A DNA stretch of 64,000 bases from Bradyrhizobium hereditatis. Its GTDB lineage: Bacteria > Pseudomonadota > Alphaproteobacteria > Rhizobiales > Xanthobacteraceae. Where the stretch lies: contig NZ_JAGKJK010000010.1 of assembly GCF_020329435.1 (NCBI RefSeq), positions 248,001-312,000 of the forward strand, given 5' to 3'. The position numbers and the translations under genes are program-made. Below the pieces are notes generated by a model. It saw nothing but the letters and a program-made list of their open reading frames with translations. It was not told where the DNA came from and did not search any database. Of the stretch, positions 1 through 8,667 are shown piece after piece (within the stretch, counting starts at the first letter, position 1; each line of letters opens with the position of its first letter).

Positions 1-1
1 A

Positions 2-331
2 GATCCGGGACCGAAGGGAGATCCCGGGCCGCAGGGTCCCGCCGGGCCGCAGGGCGCGCAGGGCTTGCAGGGCGTGGCCGGGCCTCAAGGACAACCGGGT
101 CCTCAAGGGCCACAGGGTCCCCAAGGCCCTCAGGGACCGCAAGGTCCGCCTGGCGCGAAAGGTGATCCCGGACAGGCTGCCGCGTCCATCAGGTCGGTTC
201 AGTCGGACGGAGAGGTCAGCTGCGATGCAAGCGAAAATCTGGTGTCGGTGTTCTGCCCGTCCGGCGGCGCCCCCGATGGGGCCAAGTGCGCCGCCGCTCC
301 TGCCATTGGTCTTTGCCTCAAGAAGCCATAG
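2..331 (+). CDS. collagen-like repeat protein, 3' part only
   Basis: The frame is open from the window edge and ends at TAG 329-331, so the N-terminus lies outside the window. About 50 visible residues are Gly-X-Y triplets, mostly GPQ and GPK/GDP, which is the collagen-like pattern. They are followed by a non-repetitive tail of about 60 residues with four Cys (in SCDAS, VFCPS, AKCAA and GLCLK) that could form disulfides. Bacterial collagen-like proteins are usually secreted or surface-exposed, but the signal or anchor cannot be seen here. The first internal ATG is at 65, inside the repeat, so it is unlikely to be the true start. Confidence 0.8.
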   Translation, partial: DPGPKGDPGPQGPAGPQGAQGLQGVAGPQGQPGPQGPQGPQGPQGPQGPPGAKGDPGQAAASIRSVQSDGEVSCDASENLVSVFCPSGGAPDGAKCAAAPAIGLCLKKP

Positions 332-494
332 TCGCCGGTCCGTGTCGCGATCCGACGAATGACATAACGAGAAGCATGATGGCGTTCGCGATGGCTTGCT
401 CTGGCTGGCCCGCCGCGGACGCCACGCTTCGCTGATCGACAGTCGGCGTCGGCGGCGGCCGCTCAAATCTGCATGGCGTGAATGCGCCTGTCGA

Positions 495-1292
495 CTATTT
501 GCCCTTCCAGTTCGGCGTGCGCTTGTTGAGGAACGCGTCCATTCCCTCGCGGAAATCCTCACTCATATAAGCGCGCAGGATCAGGTCTTCGCCCTCGTCG
601 CGCGACAATGTCCGCCGGATGCGGCGCACCGCCTCCTTGGTGACTTCGAGCGTGATCGGCGCGTGGCTGGCGACGAGCTTTGCGGTCTCGTCCGCGCGGC
701 GCTGCAGCGTTGCCACATCAGGCACCACCTCGTTGAGTAATCCCAATTCCAGCGCCTCCGGCGCCTCGACCAGCCGCGCCTTGAAGATCAGGTCCTTGGT
801 CCGCGCCGGGCCGACCAGTGAAACCAGCCTGGAGATGTTGGACATCGACAGGCAATTGCCGAGCGTGCGCGCAATCGGAAACCCCATCCGCGTCGACGCA
901 GTGCCAATGCGGATGTCGCAGCACGCTGCGATCCCGGCGCCGCCGCCAGTGCAGGCCCCGGCGATCGCCGCGATGGTCGGAACGCGGCAGGCTTCCAATG
1001 CGCCGAGCACGCGATCGATGCGGGCCTCGTAGTCAAGCGCATCCTGCGCAGTCTTGAAGGCGCGGAACTGCGAGATGTCAGTGCCCGACGCGAATGCTTT
1101 GTCGCCAGCACCGGTCAGGATCATCGCCTTGATCGAGCGATCATTGTTGATGGTCTCGCAGATCGCCGCCATCTGCTCGTACATGGCAAAGGTCAGCGCG
1201 TTGCGCGCCTGCGGACGGTTGAACGTCAACCGGGCGATGCCGTCCTCGACGGAATAGATCAGGTCTTCGGTAGCAGTCGCCGGTGCGTTCAT
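495..1292 (-). CDS. enoyl-CoA hydratase/isomerase family protein (crotonase fold)
   Basis: 265 residues, the usual crotonase length. The N-terminal half carries the CoA-binding and oxyanion-hole signatures: FASGTDISQF around residue 67 and GACTGGG around residue 116. In hydratases the second half normally holds a catalytic Glu in a G-x-P-E motif. Here the segment reads MGFPIARTLG, so that Glu is absent and the protein may be an isomerase, hydrolase or other crotonase rather than a true hydratase. GAGAGAG lies upstream of ATG 1292. It is followed by no co-directional gene, and the aminotransferase gene 33 bp upstream reads the same way, so the two may be co-transcribed. The substrate is unknown. 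Confidence 0.85.
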   Translation of the reverse strand: MNAPATATEDLIYSVEDGIARLTFNRPQARNALTFAMYEQMAAICETINNDRSIKAMILTGAGDKAFASGTDISQFRAFKTAQDALDYEARIDRVLGALEACRVPTIAAIAGACTGGGAGIAACCDIRIGTASTRMGFPIARTLGNCLSMSNISRLVSLVGPARTKDLIFKARLVEAPEALELGLLNEVVPDVATLQRRADETAKLVASHAPITLEVTKEAVRRIRRTLSRDEGEDLILRAYMSEDFREGMDAFLNKRTPNWKGK

Positions 1293-1325
1293 CGCAGCTC
1301 TCTCTGTTGTTACGGTCGAACGATC

Positions 1326-2525
1326 TCAGGCAACGGCGGCCTTCGGCATTGGCACGGCCTCGCGTCCCTTGAGAACTTCCATCGCCGCCATCACGCCACC
1401 GCTGCGATGCGGCACCTTCGCGAGGTCGAGGCCCATCTCGACGCCCGACAGCGTGCCCATCAGCATCAGATCGTTGAAATGGCCGATATGGCCGATCCGG
1501 AAAACCTTGCCCTTGATCTTGTTCAGGCCGGTGCCGAGCGACATGTCGAAATTTTCCAGCACCACTTTCCGGAAATTGTCAGCGTCATGCCCTTCCGGCA
1601 TGACGACGCCGGTTAGCGCGGGCGAATGCGCGCCTTGCTCCTGACATTGCGTCTCCAGGCCCCAGACCTTAATCGCTGCGCGTGTCGCGGCGCTGTGGCG
1701 CTTGTGGCGGGCAAAGACGTTCTCCAGCCCCTCCTCCTCGAGCATCTTCACCGCTTCGCGCAAGCCGAACAGCAGGTTGGTTGCGGGCGTATAGGGCCAA
1801 GTACCGGCCTTGTTGATGGCGATGACTTCCTGCCAGTCCCAATAGGAACGCATGGCCGGATTGGCCTTCGCTACCTCAAGCGCCTTTTCCGAGATCGCGT
1901 TGAAGCCGAGTCCCGGCGGCAGCATCAGGCCCTTCTGCGATCCCGCCACCGACACGTCGATGCCCCAGGCGTCGTGCTCATAGTCCAGCGAGCCGAGACC
2001 GGAGATGGTGTCGACCATCAGGAGGGCGGGATGATTGACGCGGTCGAGAATCTTGCGGACGTCCTGCGGATGGGTGACGCAGCCGGTCGAGGTCTCGTTG
2101 TGAACCACACAGACGGCCTTGATCTTGTGCGCCTTGTCGGCCGACAGCCGGGCCTCGATCTGCTCGAGATCCGCGCCATGGCGCCAGTCGCCGGGAATGA
2201 AATCCACATCGAGCTTGAATTTGTCGGCAATGCCGCGCCACAGCACGGCGAACTGACCGGTTTCCGCCATCAGCACCTTGTCGCCGGGCTGCAGCGTATT
2301 GACGAGGGCTGCCTCCCAGGCGCCAGTGCCAGACGACGGATAGATGATCACCGGCTGCTTGGTGCGAAATACCCGCTGCATGGCGGCAAGAACCGCATGA
2401 CCGACCTCGGCGAATTCCGGACCCCGGTGGTCCATGGTCGGCATATCCATGGCGCGCAGCACCCGGTCCGGCACGTTGGTCGGTCCCGGAATCTGCAGAA
2501 AATGCCTTCCAGTATGCACAGTCAT
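1326..2525 (-). CDS. class V aminotransferase, serine/alanine-glyoxylate type (copy 1)
   Basis: 399 residues from ATG 2525, which has GGAAGGACG just upstream; longer in-frame starts lack support. It is a PLP enzyme of fold type I. SSGTGAWEAA (phosphate-binding turn), the Asp of MVDTISGLGS and the Schiff-base Lys in SQKGLMLPPG are all present. Relatives transfer the amino group of Ser or Ala to glyoxylate (SgaA/AGXT type). It is about the same length as, and clearly homologous along its whole length to, the next gene, so the two are tandem paralogs. The neighbouring 2-hydroxyacid dehydrogenase and GlcG-like protein fit glyoxylate or related 2-oxoacid chemistry, but the amino donor is not visible from sequence. 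Confidence 0.88.
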   Translation of the reverse strand: MTVHTGRHFLQIPGPTNVPDRVLRAMDMPTMDHRGPEFAEVGHAVLAAMQRVFRTKQPVIIYPSSGTGAWEAALVNTLQPGDKVLMAETGQFAVLWRGIADKFKLDVDFIPGDWRHGADLEQIEARLSADKAHKIKAVCVVHNETSTGCVTHPQDVRKILDRVNHPALLMVDTISGLGSLDYEHDAWGIDVSVAGSQKGLMLPPGLGFNAISEKALEVAKANPAMRSYWDWQEVIAINKAGTWPYTPATNLLFGLREAVKMLEEEGLENVFARHKRHSAATRAAIKVWGLETQCQEQGAHSPALTGVVMPEGHDADNFRKVVLENFDMSLGTGLNKIKGKVFRIGHIGHFNDLMLMGTLSGVEMGLDLAKVPHRSGGVMAAMEVLKGREAVPMPKAAVA

Positions 2526-2663
2526 GGACGTCCTTCCCGGTATTGCCTCGGCTTCGCGAGACGGTCGAATATCATTATCCGGCGGGCTTGTCGCCCGCCG
2601 GACGCAGCACGTCAATGCACAAGGAGCAGAGCTAAGGCGGCGCCCCGGGGCGCGAACTGCCGG

Positions 2664-3866
2664 CTAGCTGCCGACGACCTTGAGATGGGCCGGCGAATTG
2701 CCTTGCGGACGCTGCTCAAGATACTTCATCGCGGCATCGACGCCGCCGGCCCGGTATGGAATGCCGGCGACCGACAATCCCATCTCCACGCCGGTCAGCG
2801 CGGCGAGCAGGGTCAGTTCATTGCACTCGCCGAGATGGCCGATGCGGAACACCTTGCCGGCAACCTTCGACAGTCCGGAGCCAAGCGACATGTTGAAGTT
2901 ATCGAGCACGACCTTGCGGAACTGGTCCGCGTCATGCCCCGGCGGCATCAGTACGGCGGTGAGCACCGGGGAAAAGTCCTTCGGCTCCTGGCAGAGCACC
3001 TCCAGCCCCCAGTGATTGACGGCGGCACGCGTTGCAGCGGCCAGCCGCTGATGGCGCGCGAAGACCTTGTCGAGCCCCTCCTCAAGCAGCATCGCGATGG
3101 CCTCGCGCAGGCCATAGAGCAAATTGGTCGCCGGCGTATAGGGAAAGAACCCGTTCGCATTCGGCTTCAGCATTTCCTCCCAATCCCAATACGATCGGGG
3201 CATTTTGTTGGTCTTGGCAGCGGCGCGGGCCTTGTCCGAGATCGCGTTGAAGCCGAGGCCGGGCGGCAGCATGAACCCTTTCTGTGAGCAGCTGACGCTG
3301 ACGTCCACCTTCCATTCGTCGTGCCGGTAGTCGACCGATCCCAGCGAGGAAATGGTGTCGACCATCAGCAAGGCCGGATGACCGACCCGGTCCATCGCAG
3401 CGCGGATTTCGCCGATCCGGCTGGTCGCGCCGGTCGACGTTTCGTTGTGAACGACCATCACCGCCTTGAGCGCATGCGATGTGTCGCGCGCCAGCCTTTC
3501 TTCGATGACCGCCGGGTCTGCGCCGCGGCGCCAGTCGCCGGGCAAGAAGTCGACATCAACTCCCCAGCGGCCCGCCATCTGGCGCCATAGCGTGGCGAAG
3601 TGGCCGGTCTCCACCATCAGCACCTTGTCGCCGGGCGACAGGGTGTTGACGATCGCGGCCTCCCAGGCGCCGGTCCCTGACGACGGGAAGATCACGACCG
3701 GTCCAGAGGTCTGGAAAATCCTCTGGCTGCCCTCCAGCACCGCCCGCCCGAGTTCGGCGAACTGGGCGCTGCGGTGATCGATCACGGGCATGTCCATCGC
3801 GCGAAGAACCCGGTCCGGGACAGGGCTAGGCCCTGGAATCTGCAGAAAATGGCGTCCTTGCCGCAT
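2664..3866 (-). CDS. class V aminotransferase, serine/alanine-glyoxylate type (copy 2)
   Basis: 400 residues from ATG 3866, preceded by GGGAGG; the frame is open further upstream but into an AT-rich control region. It has the same motif order as its downstream paralog: RHFLQIPGP near the N-terminus, SSGTGAWEAA, MVDTISSLGS, and the PLP-binding Lys of SQKGFMLPPG. It is first in the minus-strand run and divergent from the FCD/GntR regulator, sharing a 131-bp intergenic region with it. Two retained copies in tandem suggest either different amino donor/acceptor pairs or a heteromeric enzyme; this is inference. Divergence is strongest outside the PLP motifs (compare DVSVSCSQKG with DVSVAGSQKG). Confidence 0.88.
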   Translation of the reverse strand: MRQGRHFLQIPGPSPVPDRVLRAMDMPVIDHRSAQFAELGRAVLEGSQRIFQTSGPVVIFPSSGTGAWEAAIVNTLSPGDKVLMVETGHFATLWRQMAGRWGVDVDFLPGDWRRGADPAVIEERLARDTSHALKAVMVVHNETSTGATSRIGEIRAAMDRVGHPALLMVDTISSLGSVDYRHDEWKVDVSVSCSQKGFMLPPGLGFNAISDKARAAAKTNKMPRSYWDWEEMLKPNANGFFPYTPATNLLYGLREAIAMLLEEGLDKVFARHQRLAAATRAAVNHWGLEVLCQEPKDFSPVLTAVLMPPGHDADQFRKVVLDNFNMSLGSGLSKVAGKVFRIGHLGECNELTLLAALTGVEMGLSVAGIPYRAGGVDAAMKYLEQRPQGNSPAHLKVVGS

Positions 3867-3918
3867 AACAACCTCCCAAACAGCGTGACTTCGACGAGGG
3901 GCAACCAATTTTGCATTC

Positions 3919-3944
3919 ATTTTTTGTCTTTTCAAACAAAATTT
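3919..3944. promoter_or_regulatory. candidate operator: imperfect 9-bp inverted repeat, 8-bp spacer
   Basis: The arms are ATTTTTTGT (3919-3927) and ACAAAATTT (3936-3944), matching at 8 of 9 positions. The repeat lies in the AT-rich region between the divergent aminotransferase and GntR-regulator genes. GntR dimers bind such palindromes and often repress the divergent pair, so this is a plausible autoregulatory site. No -10/-35 box was assigned. Confidence 0.35.
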
Positions 3945-3997
3945 GGTATTCAATCTGGATCGTCGACGACGCAGATTTCACAAACTACCGTTGCGCA

Positions 3998-4747
3998 ATG
4001 AAACCAACGATTCCCGAAACCGGGATGCCGATCGCTCGGCCCGCCACCGGCAATGACGCCGACCGCCAGGAAACCTCGCTGCACGGGGAAATCCTGCTGC
4101 GGCTTCGCGACTATGTCGTCGAAGGCAACATTCCGGATGGCGCACGTGTTCCGGAACGGCAGCTCTGCGAGATGCTTGGAATCTCAAGGACACCGCTGCG
4201 CGAGGCGCTCAAGGTCTTGGCCGCGGAGGGCCTGATCGAGCTCCTGCCCAACCGTGGGGCACGGGTCCGCCAGCTTAGCGAGCGCGACCTAGAGGAGCTT
4301 TTCGACGTGATGGCGGGCCTGGAAAGCCTCGCCGGGCGCCTTGCCTGCGAGGCCATCACCGACGAGGAAATCGCTGCGATCGAGCGGCTGCACTATAAGA
4401 TGTACGGCCACTATCTTAACAGCGACATGCACAACTATTTTCAGGTCAACCAGCGCATCCACGAAAGCATTGTCGCCGCCGCGCGCAACGAGACCCTGCG
4501 CGCAACCTACGCCAGCTTTGCCGGCCGGATCCGCCGCGTGCGCTATTCCGCCAATTTCGCCCGCAAGCGGCAGCGCTGGGGCGAGGCGATGCGCGAGCAC
4601 GAGGCGATCCTGGATGCGCTCCGCCGTCGCGCGCCAAGCGAGCTGAGCGACATCCTGTTCCAGCATTTGCGCAACAAGCGAAGCGCCGCTATCGAGCATC
4701 TGGCCACAGTAAGAGATACCAACGCACCGACAGCTGCCACCGGCTAG
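3998..4747 (+). CDS. GntR-family transcriptional regulator, FCD (FadR) type
   Basis: 249 residues from ATG 3998; a longer open frame would read through the intergenic AT-rich DNA and is not preferred. The N-terminal winged helix shows the GntR signature (VPERQLCEMLGISRTPLREAL, cut here to its core SRTPLREAL, around residues 65-73). The C-terminal helical FCD domain holds the spaced polar/His positions that bind a metal and an organic acid (RIHESIVAA, MREHEAIL, FQHLRNKR). FCD regulators usually sense carboxylates and repress the neighbouring catabolic genes. It is divergent from the aminotransferases and upstream of the dehydrogenase, so it probably controls both sides. Confidence 0.9.
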   Translation: MKPTIPETGMPIARPATGNDADRQETSLHGEILLRLRDYVVEGNIPDGARVPERQLCEMLGISRTPLREALKVLAAEGLIELLPNRGARVRQLSERDLEELFDVMAGLESLAGRLACEAITDEEIAAIERLHYKMYGHYLNSDMHNYFQVNQRIHESIVAAARNETLRATYASFAGRIRRVRYSANFARKRQRWGEAMREHEAILDALRRRAPSELSDILFQHLRNKRSAAIEHLATVRDTNAPTAATG

Positions 4748-4754
4748 CTTGCCG

Positions 4755-4770
4755 ATTATGAATTCATAAT
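4755..4770. promoter_or_regulatory. perfect 16-bp palindrome upstream of the dehydrogenase gene
   Basis: ATTATGAATTCATAAT reads identically on both strands and sits 72 bp before the ATG at 4843, in a 95-bp gap. A further half-site-like TGCATAAT follows near 4790. It is a good candidate binding site for the FCD regulator encoded just upstream, although its sequence differs from the repeat at 3919-3944. Confidence 0.4.
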
Positions 4771-4842
4771 GCAACTCATCTGAGCAAAAGTGCATAATCC
4801 CGGCAGGGATTACACTAGCCGTCTGAATCACTTGGATTTGGG

Positions 4843-7809
4843 ATGAAGAACGCCTCAACGCTCGAACGCCGTCTGCGGTCAAATTTGACCGGCGAGATCC
4901 TGTTCGATGCCTTCAGCCGCGGCCGCTACGCGACCGATGCATCCTTCTACCAGATCGTGCCCGCGGGAGTCGTGGTGCCCCGCAGCCTGGACGAGGCGCT
5001 GATGGCACTGGCCATTTGCCGGGACGAGGGGCGAATGGTGACCCCCCGCGGCGGTGGGACTTCGCAGTGCGGCCAGACCGTCAATGAAGGAATCGTCATC
5101 GACTTTTCCAAGCACCTGAACCGCCTGCTCTCGCTGGATGTCGAGAACCGCACCTGCCTGGTCGAACCCGGCATCGTGCTCGACGACCTCAACCGCCAGC
5201 TCAGGAAGCACGGGCTGTGGTTTCCGGTCGATGTCTCCACCGCCTCGCGCGCCACAATCGGCGGCATGGCCGGCAACAATTCCTGCGGCGGCCGTTCACT
5301 GCGCTACGGCACAATGCGCGACAACACGATTTCGATGGATGCGGCCCTGGCTGACGGCACGCTTTTGCATTTCGGCGAGGTGCCGCGGGATCTGGCGCGA
5401 GTGAACTCGCCGCAGAGCGGCCTTGCCCTCTTCCGCGACATGCTCGATCTCGGCGAGCGCGAGGCTGCGGAGATATCAGAGCGGTTCCCAAAAGTGCAAC
5501 GCCGGGTCGGCGGATACAATCTCGATGCGCTAGTGCCGCGCAATGCGCCGAACAACATGGCGCATCTGCTGGTCGGCTCCGAGGGAACGCTGGCCTTCAC
5601 GGCGCAGGTCGAACTCAAACTGTGGCCGGTGATCCGCAACAAGGTGCTTGGGGTCTGTCATTTCGGCAGCTTCTATGAGGCGATGGATGCGGCACAGCAT
5701 CTGGTGAAGCTGCGTCCTATCGCGGTTGAACTGGTTGACTGCACCATGATCGCGCTCGGGCGCGATATCGCGATGTTCAGGCCGGTGATCGAGGCGACCG
5801 TCCGCGGCGATCCGGATGCGCTGCTGATCGTCGAATTTGCGGAAGAGGATCAGGCCGACAATTTGCAAAAGCTGAAGCGGCTTTCCGAACTGATGTCAGA
5901 CCTTGGCTTTGGCTGGAACCATCCGCAGCGCAAATGGGGCGGTGTGGTCGATGTCATAGAACCCGCGACGCAGACGGCAATCGCGGATTTCCGCACCTCC
6001 GGCCTCAACGTGATGATGTCGATGAAGCAGGAGGGCAAGCCGGTCTCCTTCGTCGAGGACTGTGCCGTGCCGCTGCCTCACCTCGCGGACTATACCGAGC
6101 GGCTCAACGCCGTCTTCGCCAAGCATGGCACGCGCGGCACCATGTATGCACACGCCTCCGAAGGCTGCCTGCATGTGCGCCCGATCCTCAACTTGAAGCT
6201 CGAGAAGGACGTCAAGGCGATGCGCGCCATCGCTGAAGAGGCGTTCGAGATGGTACGCGAGTACAAGGGATCGCACTCCGGCGAGCATGGCGATGGCCTA
6301 GTTCGCTCTGAATTCCACGAAGCGATGTTCGGCTCGCGCATCGTCGCCGATTTCCGGGAGGTCAAGCAGCGCTTCGATCCAGACAATCTGCTCAATCCGG
6401 GCAAGATCGTCGATTCGCCAAAAATGGACGACCGTTCGCTGTTCCGCTATCGACCGGACTATCGTGTCGGCGAGCTGAAGACCGTGCTCGACTGGTCCGC
6501 CTATCCCGGCGCAGGCGGCGGCTTTCAGGGCGCGGTCGAGATGTGCAACAACAACGGCGCGTGCCGCAAGCTCGAGGGCGGCGTGATGTGCCCATCCTAT
6601 CGTGCGACCCGCAACGAGAAGGACGTCACGCGGGGCCGCGCCAACACGTTGCGGCTGGCGATATCGGGTCAATTGGGGCCCGATGCCCTCGCCTCCGACG
6701 AGATGATGGAGACGCTCAAGCTCTGCGTCTCCTGCAAGGCATGCCGCCACGAATGTCCGACCGGCGTCGATATGGCGAAGATGAAGATCGAGGTGCTGGC
6801 TGAGCGTGCGGCAAAGCATGGCCTTTCGCTGCGGGATCGGCTGGTCGCCTATCTGCCGCACTATGCAGACCTGGCGTCGCGGTTCGCGCCGCTCGCCAAC
6901 TGGCGCAACCACAGTGCGCTGTTGCGTGCGTTGTTTGAGAAGTTTGCTGGCGTCAGCGCGAAGCGCACCCTGCCCGCGTTCCGACGCGACGTGTTCAGGC
7001 CGGAGGTGGAGGCCTTCGGCCCGGCAGACGGCCGCGAGGTCGTGCTGTTCGCCGATACCTTCAATCGCTACTACGAGCGCGAGAACCTCGACGCTGCGCT
7101 GCATGTCTTGGTTGAAGGCGGATATCGCGTGCATGTCCCGAGCCCTCCGGATCGCGGCCGTCCGCTGTGTTGCGGGCGGACATTTCTCTCGGCCGGGCTG
7201 GTCGAACAGGCGCGCAGTGAACTGGACAGGCTGGTCGCGACCTACGCCCCATTCGCGGCGCGCGGCGTCCCGATCGTTGGGCTGGAGCCGAGCTGCCTTC
7301 TGACACTCCGTGACGAACTGCTCTCGCTGCGCTCGGATAATGACGCCAGGAGCGTGAGCGCGCACGCGTTGCTGTTCGAGGAATTTCTGGTTCGTGAGGC
7401 GGAAGTGGGCCGCCTGAAATTACCGCTCGGTGCCATGCCGACGAAAGCGCTGGTTCACGGCCACTGCCATCAAAAGTCATTCGGCGCATTCAAGCCCGTC
7501 GAAAAGATACTTCGCCTCATTCCCGATCTTAGTATCGAAACCGTCGAGTCCAGTTGCTGCGGCATGGCCGGCGCGTTCGGCTATGGCGCCGATACTTACC
7601 AAACCTCGATCGAAATGGCCGAGCTATCGCTGCTACCGGCGGTGCGCCGCGTCGATGCGGCAGCGCTGATCGTTGCCGACGGCACTTCCTGCCGGCATCA
7701 GATCAAGGACGGCACGGACCGTGCAGCACTACATGTCGCCCGCGTGCTCGCGATGAGCCTCGACAGCGGACGGCAGACCGTCGATCCCCATCAATCGCAA
7801 AGGAACTGA
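4843..7809 (+). CDS. FAD-linked oxidase fused to Fe-S/CCG subunit (D-2-hydroxyacid dehydrogenase, YdiJ/GlcD-GlcF type)
   Basis: 988 residues, close to the roughly 1000-residue YdiJ family. Order of parts: FAD-binding PCMH domain (TPRGGGTSQCGQ near residue 65, GGMAGNNSCGGRS near 142); FAD-oxidase C-terminal domain with the catalytic-type HGDG (about residue 483); ferredoxin-like region with CNNNGACRK and CVSCKACRHECPTG (two Cys sets for 4Fe-4S clusters); then two CCG cysteine-rich repeats (PLCCGRTF, SSCCGMAGAFGYG). Known relatives oxidise D-2-hydroxyglutarate, D-lactate or glycolate and pass electrons to the respiratory chain. The next gene, GlcG-like, starts 3 bp after its stop. Confidence 0.9.
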   Translation: MKNASTLERRLRSNLTGEILFDAFSRGRYATDASFYQIVPAGVVVPRSLDEALMALAICRDEGRMVTPRGGGTSQCGQTVNEGIVIDFSKHLNRLLSLDVENRTCLVEPGIVLDDLNRQLRKHGLWFPVDVSTASRATIGGMAGNNSCGGRSLRYGTMRDNTISMDAALADGTLLHFGEVPRDLARVNSPQSGLALFRDMLDLGEREAAEISERFPKVQRRVGGYNLDALVPRNAPNNMAHLLVGSEGTLAFTAQVELKLWPVIRNKVLGVCHFGSFYEAMDAAQHLVKLRPIAVELVDCTMIALGRDIAMFRPVIEATVRGDPDALLIVEFAEEDQADNLQKLKRLSELMSDLGFGWNHPQRKWGGVVDVIEPATQTAIADFRTSGLNVMMSMKQEGKPVSFVEDCAVPLPHLADYTERLNAVFAKHGTRGTMYAHASEGCLHVRPILNLKLEKDVKAMRAIAEEAFEMVREYKGSHSGEHGDGLVRSEFHEAMFGSRIVADFREVKQRFDPDNLLNPGKIVDSPKMDDRSLFRYRPDYRVGELKTVLDWSAYPGAGGGFQGAVEMCNNNGACRKLEGGVMCPSYRATRNEKDVTRGRANTLRLAISGQLGPDALASDEMMETLKLCVSCKACRHECPTGVDMAKMKIEVLAERAAKHGLSLRDRLVAYLPHYADLASRFAPLANWRNHSALLRALFEKFAGVSAKRTLPAFRRDVFRPEVEAFGPADGREVVLFADTFNRYYERENLDAALHVLVEGGYRVHVPSPPDRGRPLCCGRTFLSAGLVEQARSELDRLVATYAPFAARGVPIVGLEPSCLLTLRDELLSLRSDNDARSVSAHALLFEEFLVREAEVGRLKLPLGAMPTKALVHGHCHQKSFGAFKPVEKILRLIPDLSIETVESSCCGMAGAFGYGADTYQTSIEMAELSLLPAVRRVDAAALIVADGTSCRHQIKDGTDRAALHVARVLAMSLDSGRQTVDPHQSQRN

Positions 7810-7812
7810 TAT

Positions 7813-8241
7813 ATGGCTGAACTTACCCTCGACATCGCCCGCAAGATTCTCGATGCCGCGCTTGCCAAAGGTGTCGAAAAGAAATTGAAGCCCTTGGTTA
7901 TCACCATCCTGGATGCGCGCGGCTGCGTGAAGGTCACGGCGGCGCAGGACGGCACCAGCCTGATGCGAGCCGAAATCGCGCACGGCAAGGCTTATGGCGC
8001 GCTTGCGATGGGCATGGGATCGCGCGCGTTGTTCCAACGAGCCCAGGAGCAAGCCTATTTCGTCGGCGCGGTAAATGCGCTGGCGCAAGGCCGGCTCGTG
8101 CCAGTGCCCGGCGGCGTGCTGATCATGGACGGCACGACTTTACTAGGCGCGGTCGGTGTCAGCGGCGACACGTCTGATAATGACGAGGCTTGCGCGATCG
8201 CCGGCATCGAAGCCGCCGGATTCAAGGCGAATGCCGGGTAA
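7813..8241 (+). CDS. GlcG/HbpS family heme-binding-like protein
   Basis: 142 residues, typical for the GlcG/HbpS family. The start at 7813 has AAGGAA upstream, inside the end of the dehydrogenase gene, indicating translation in one operon. Motifs include LVITILDARGCVKV, MRAEIAHGKAYGAL and the terminal glycine-rich loop GAVGVSGDTSDNDEACA, all characteristic. Family members accompany glycolate and other hydroxyacid oxidases; some bind heme, but their enzymatic role is not settled. It probably assists the dehydrogenase encoded just upstream. Confidence 0.88.
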   Translation: MAELTLDIARKILDAALAKGVEKKLKPLVITILDARGCVKVTAAQDGTSLMRAEIAHGKAYGALAMGMGSRALFQRAQEQAYFVGAVNALAQGRLVPVPGGVLIMDGTTLLGAVGVSGDTSDNDEACAIAGIEAAGFKANAG

Positions 8242-8442
8242 CGGCTATCCGCTGCATCCGGCAGGCATGTAGCTCATTGAAAGCCCTAAAATCAGCGCGG
8301 GACGCGCTGGTCGGCCGAATGCAGCGAGTTCCCTGCTCGAACTCTTCGTCCACCGGAATTCGTTGCAGGTGTAGATTGTCCTCTTGGCAACTACACACGG
8401 AGATTGTAATTTGCCAGCCGCACTAGCTCGGCAGGACAAATT

Positions 8443-8553
8443 ATGATCGAAGCCATTCTGCTGATTGCCGGTACATACATCATTGTGGCCGAAATTGTTC
8501 GACGGTGGCGTGAGGCCGCCGAACGCGCGAAGTCGAGAAACAATCGCGCGTGA
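8443..8553 (+). CDS. small single-span membrane peptide (36 aa), putative
   Basis: ATG 8443 is preceded by CAGGAC at a good distance and followed by 36 codons. Residues 1-19 are hydrophobic (IEAILLIAGTYIIVAEI), followed by a very basic tail (VRRWREAAERAKSRNNRA). This is the layout of a small inner-membrane peptide with a cytoplasmic positive end. No family is recognised. It stands alone between GlcG and a second small membrane protein. Confidence 0.4.
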   Translation: MIEAILLIAGTYIIVAEIVRRWREAAERAKSRNNRA

Positions 8554-8667
8554 CGGCTTGCCTTGGTGTTGCCCATGGGAGGCTAAGGAACCGTCTGAGT
8601 CGAGTCAGAATTCAGCTCAGGTTCCATTCCAGTGTATTCAAGTACCTCACGTATTTGAGTGCCGACT

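Noticed and set aside
65..160. Repetitive DNA at the window start as a possible CRISPR or satellite
   Set aside because: The 9-bp periodicity is explained by Gly-Pro-Gln codons of a collagen-like protein; no spacers.
1626..3287. Long open frame (553 codons) on the plus strand
   Set aside because: It lies opposite both aminotransferase genes, which have full PLP motifs; the plus frame is His/Arg/Gly-rich with no domain, a GC-rich shadow.
6298..7365. 355-codon minus-strand frame
   Set aside because: Antisense to the Fe-S half of the dehydrogenase; no recognisable protein features.
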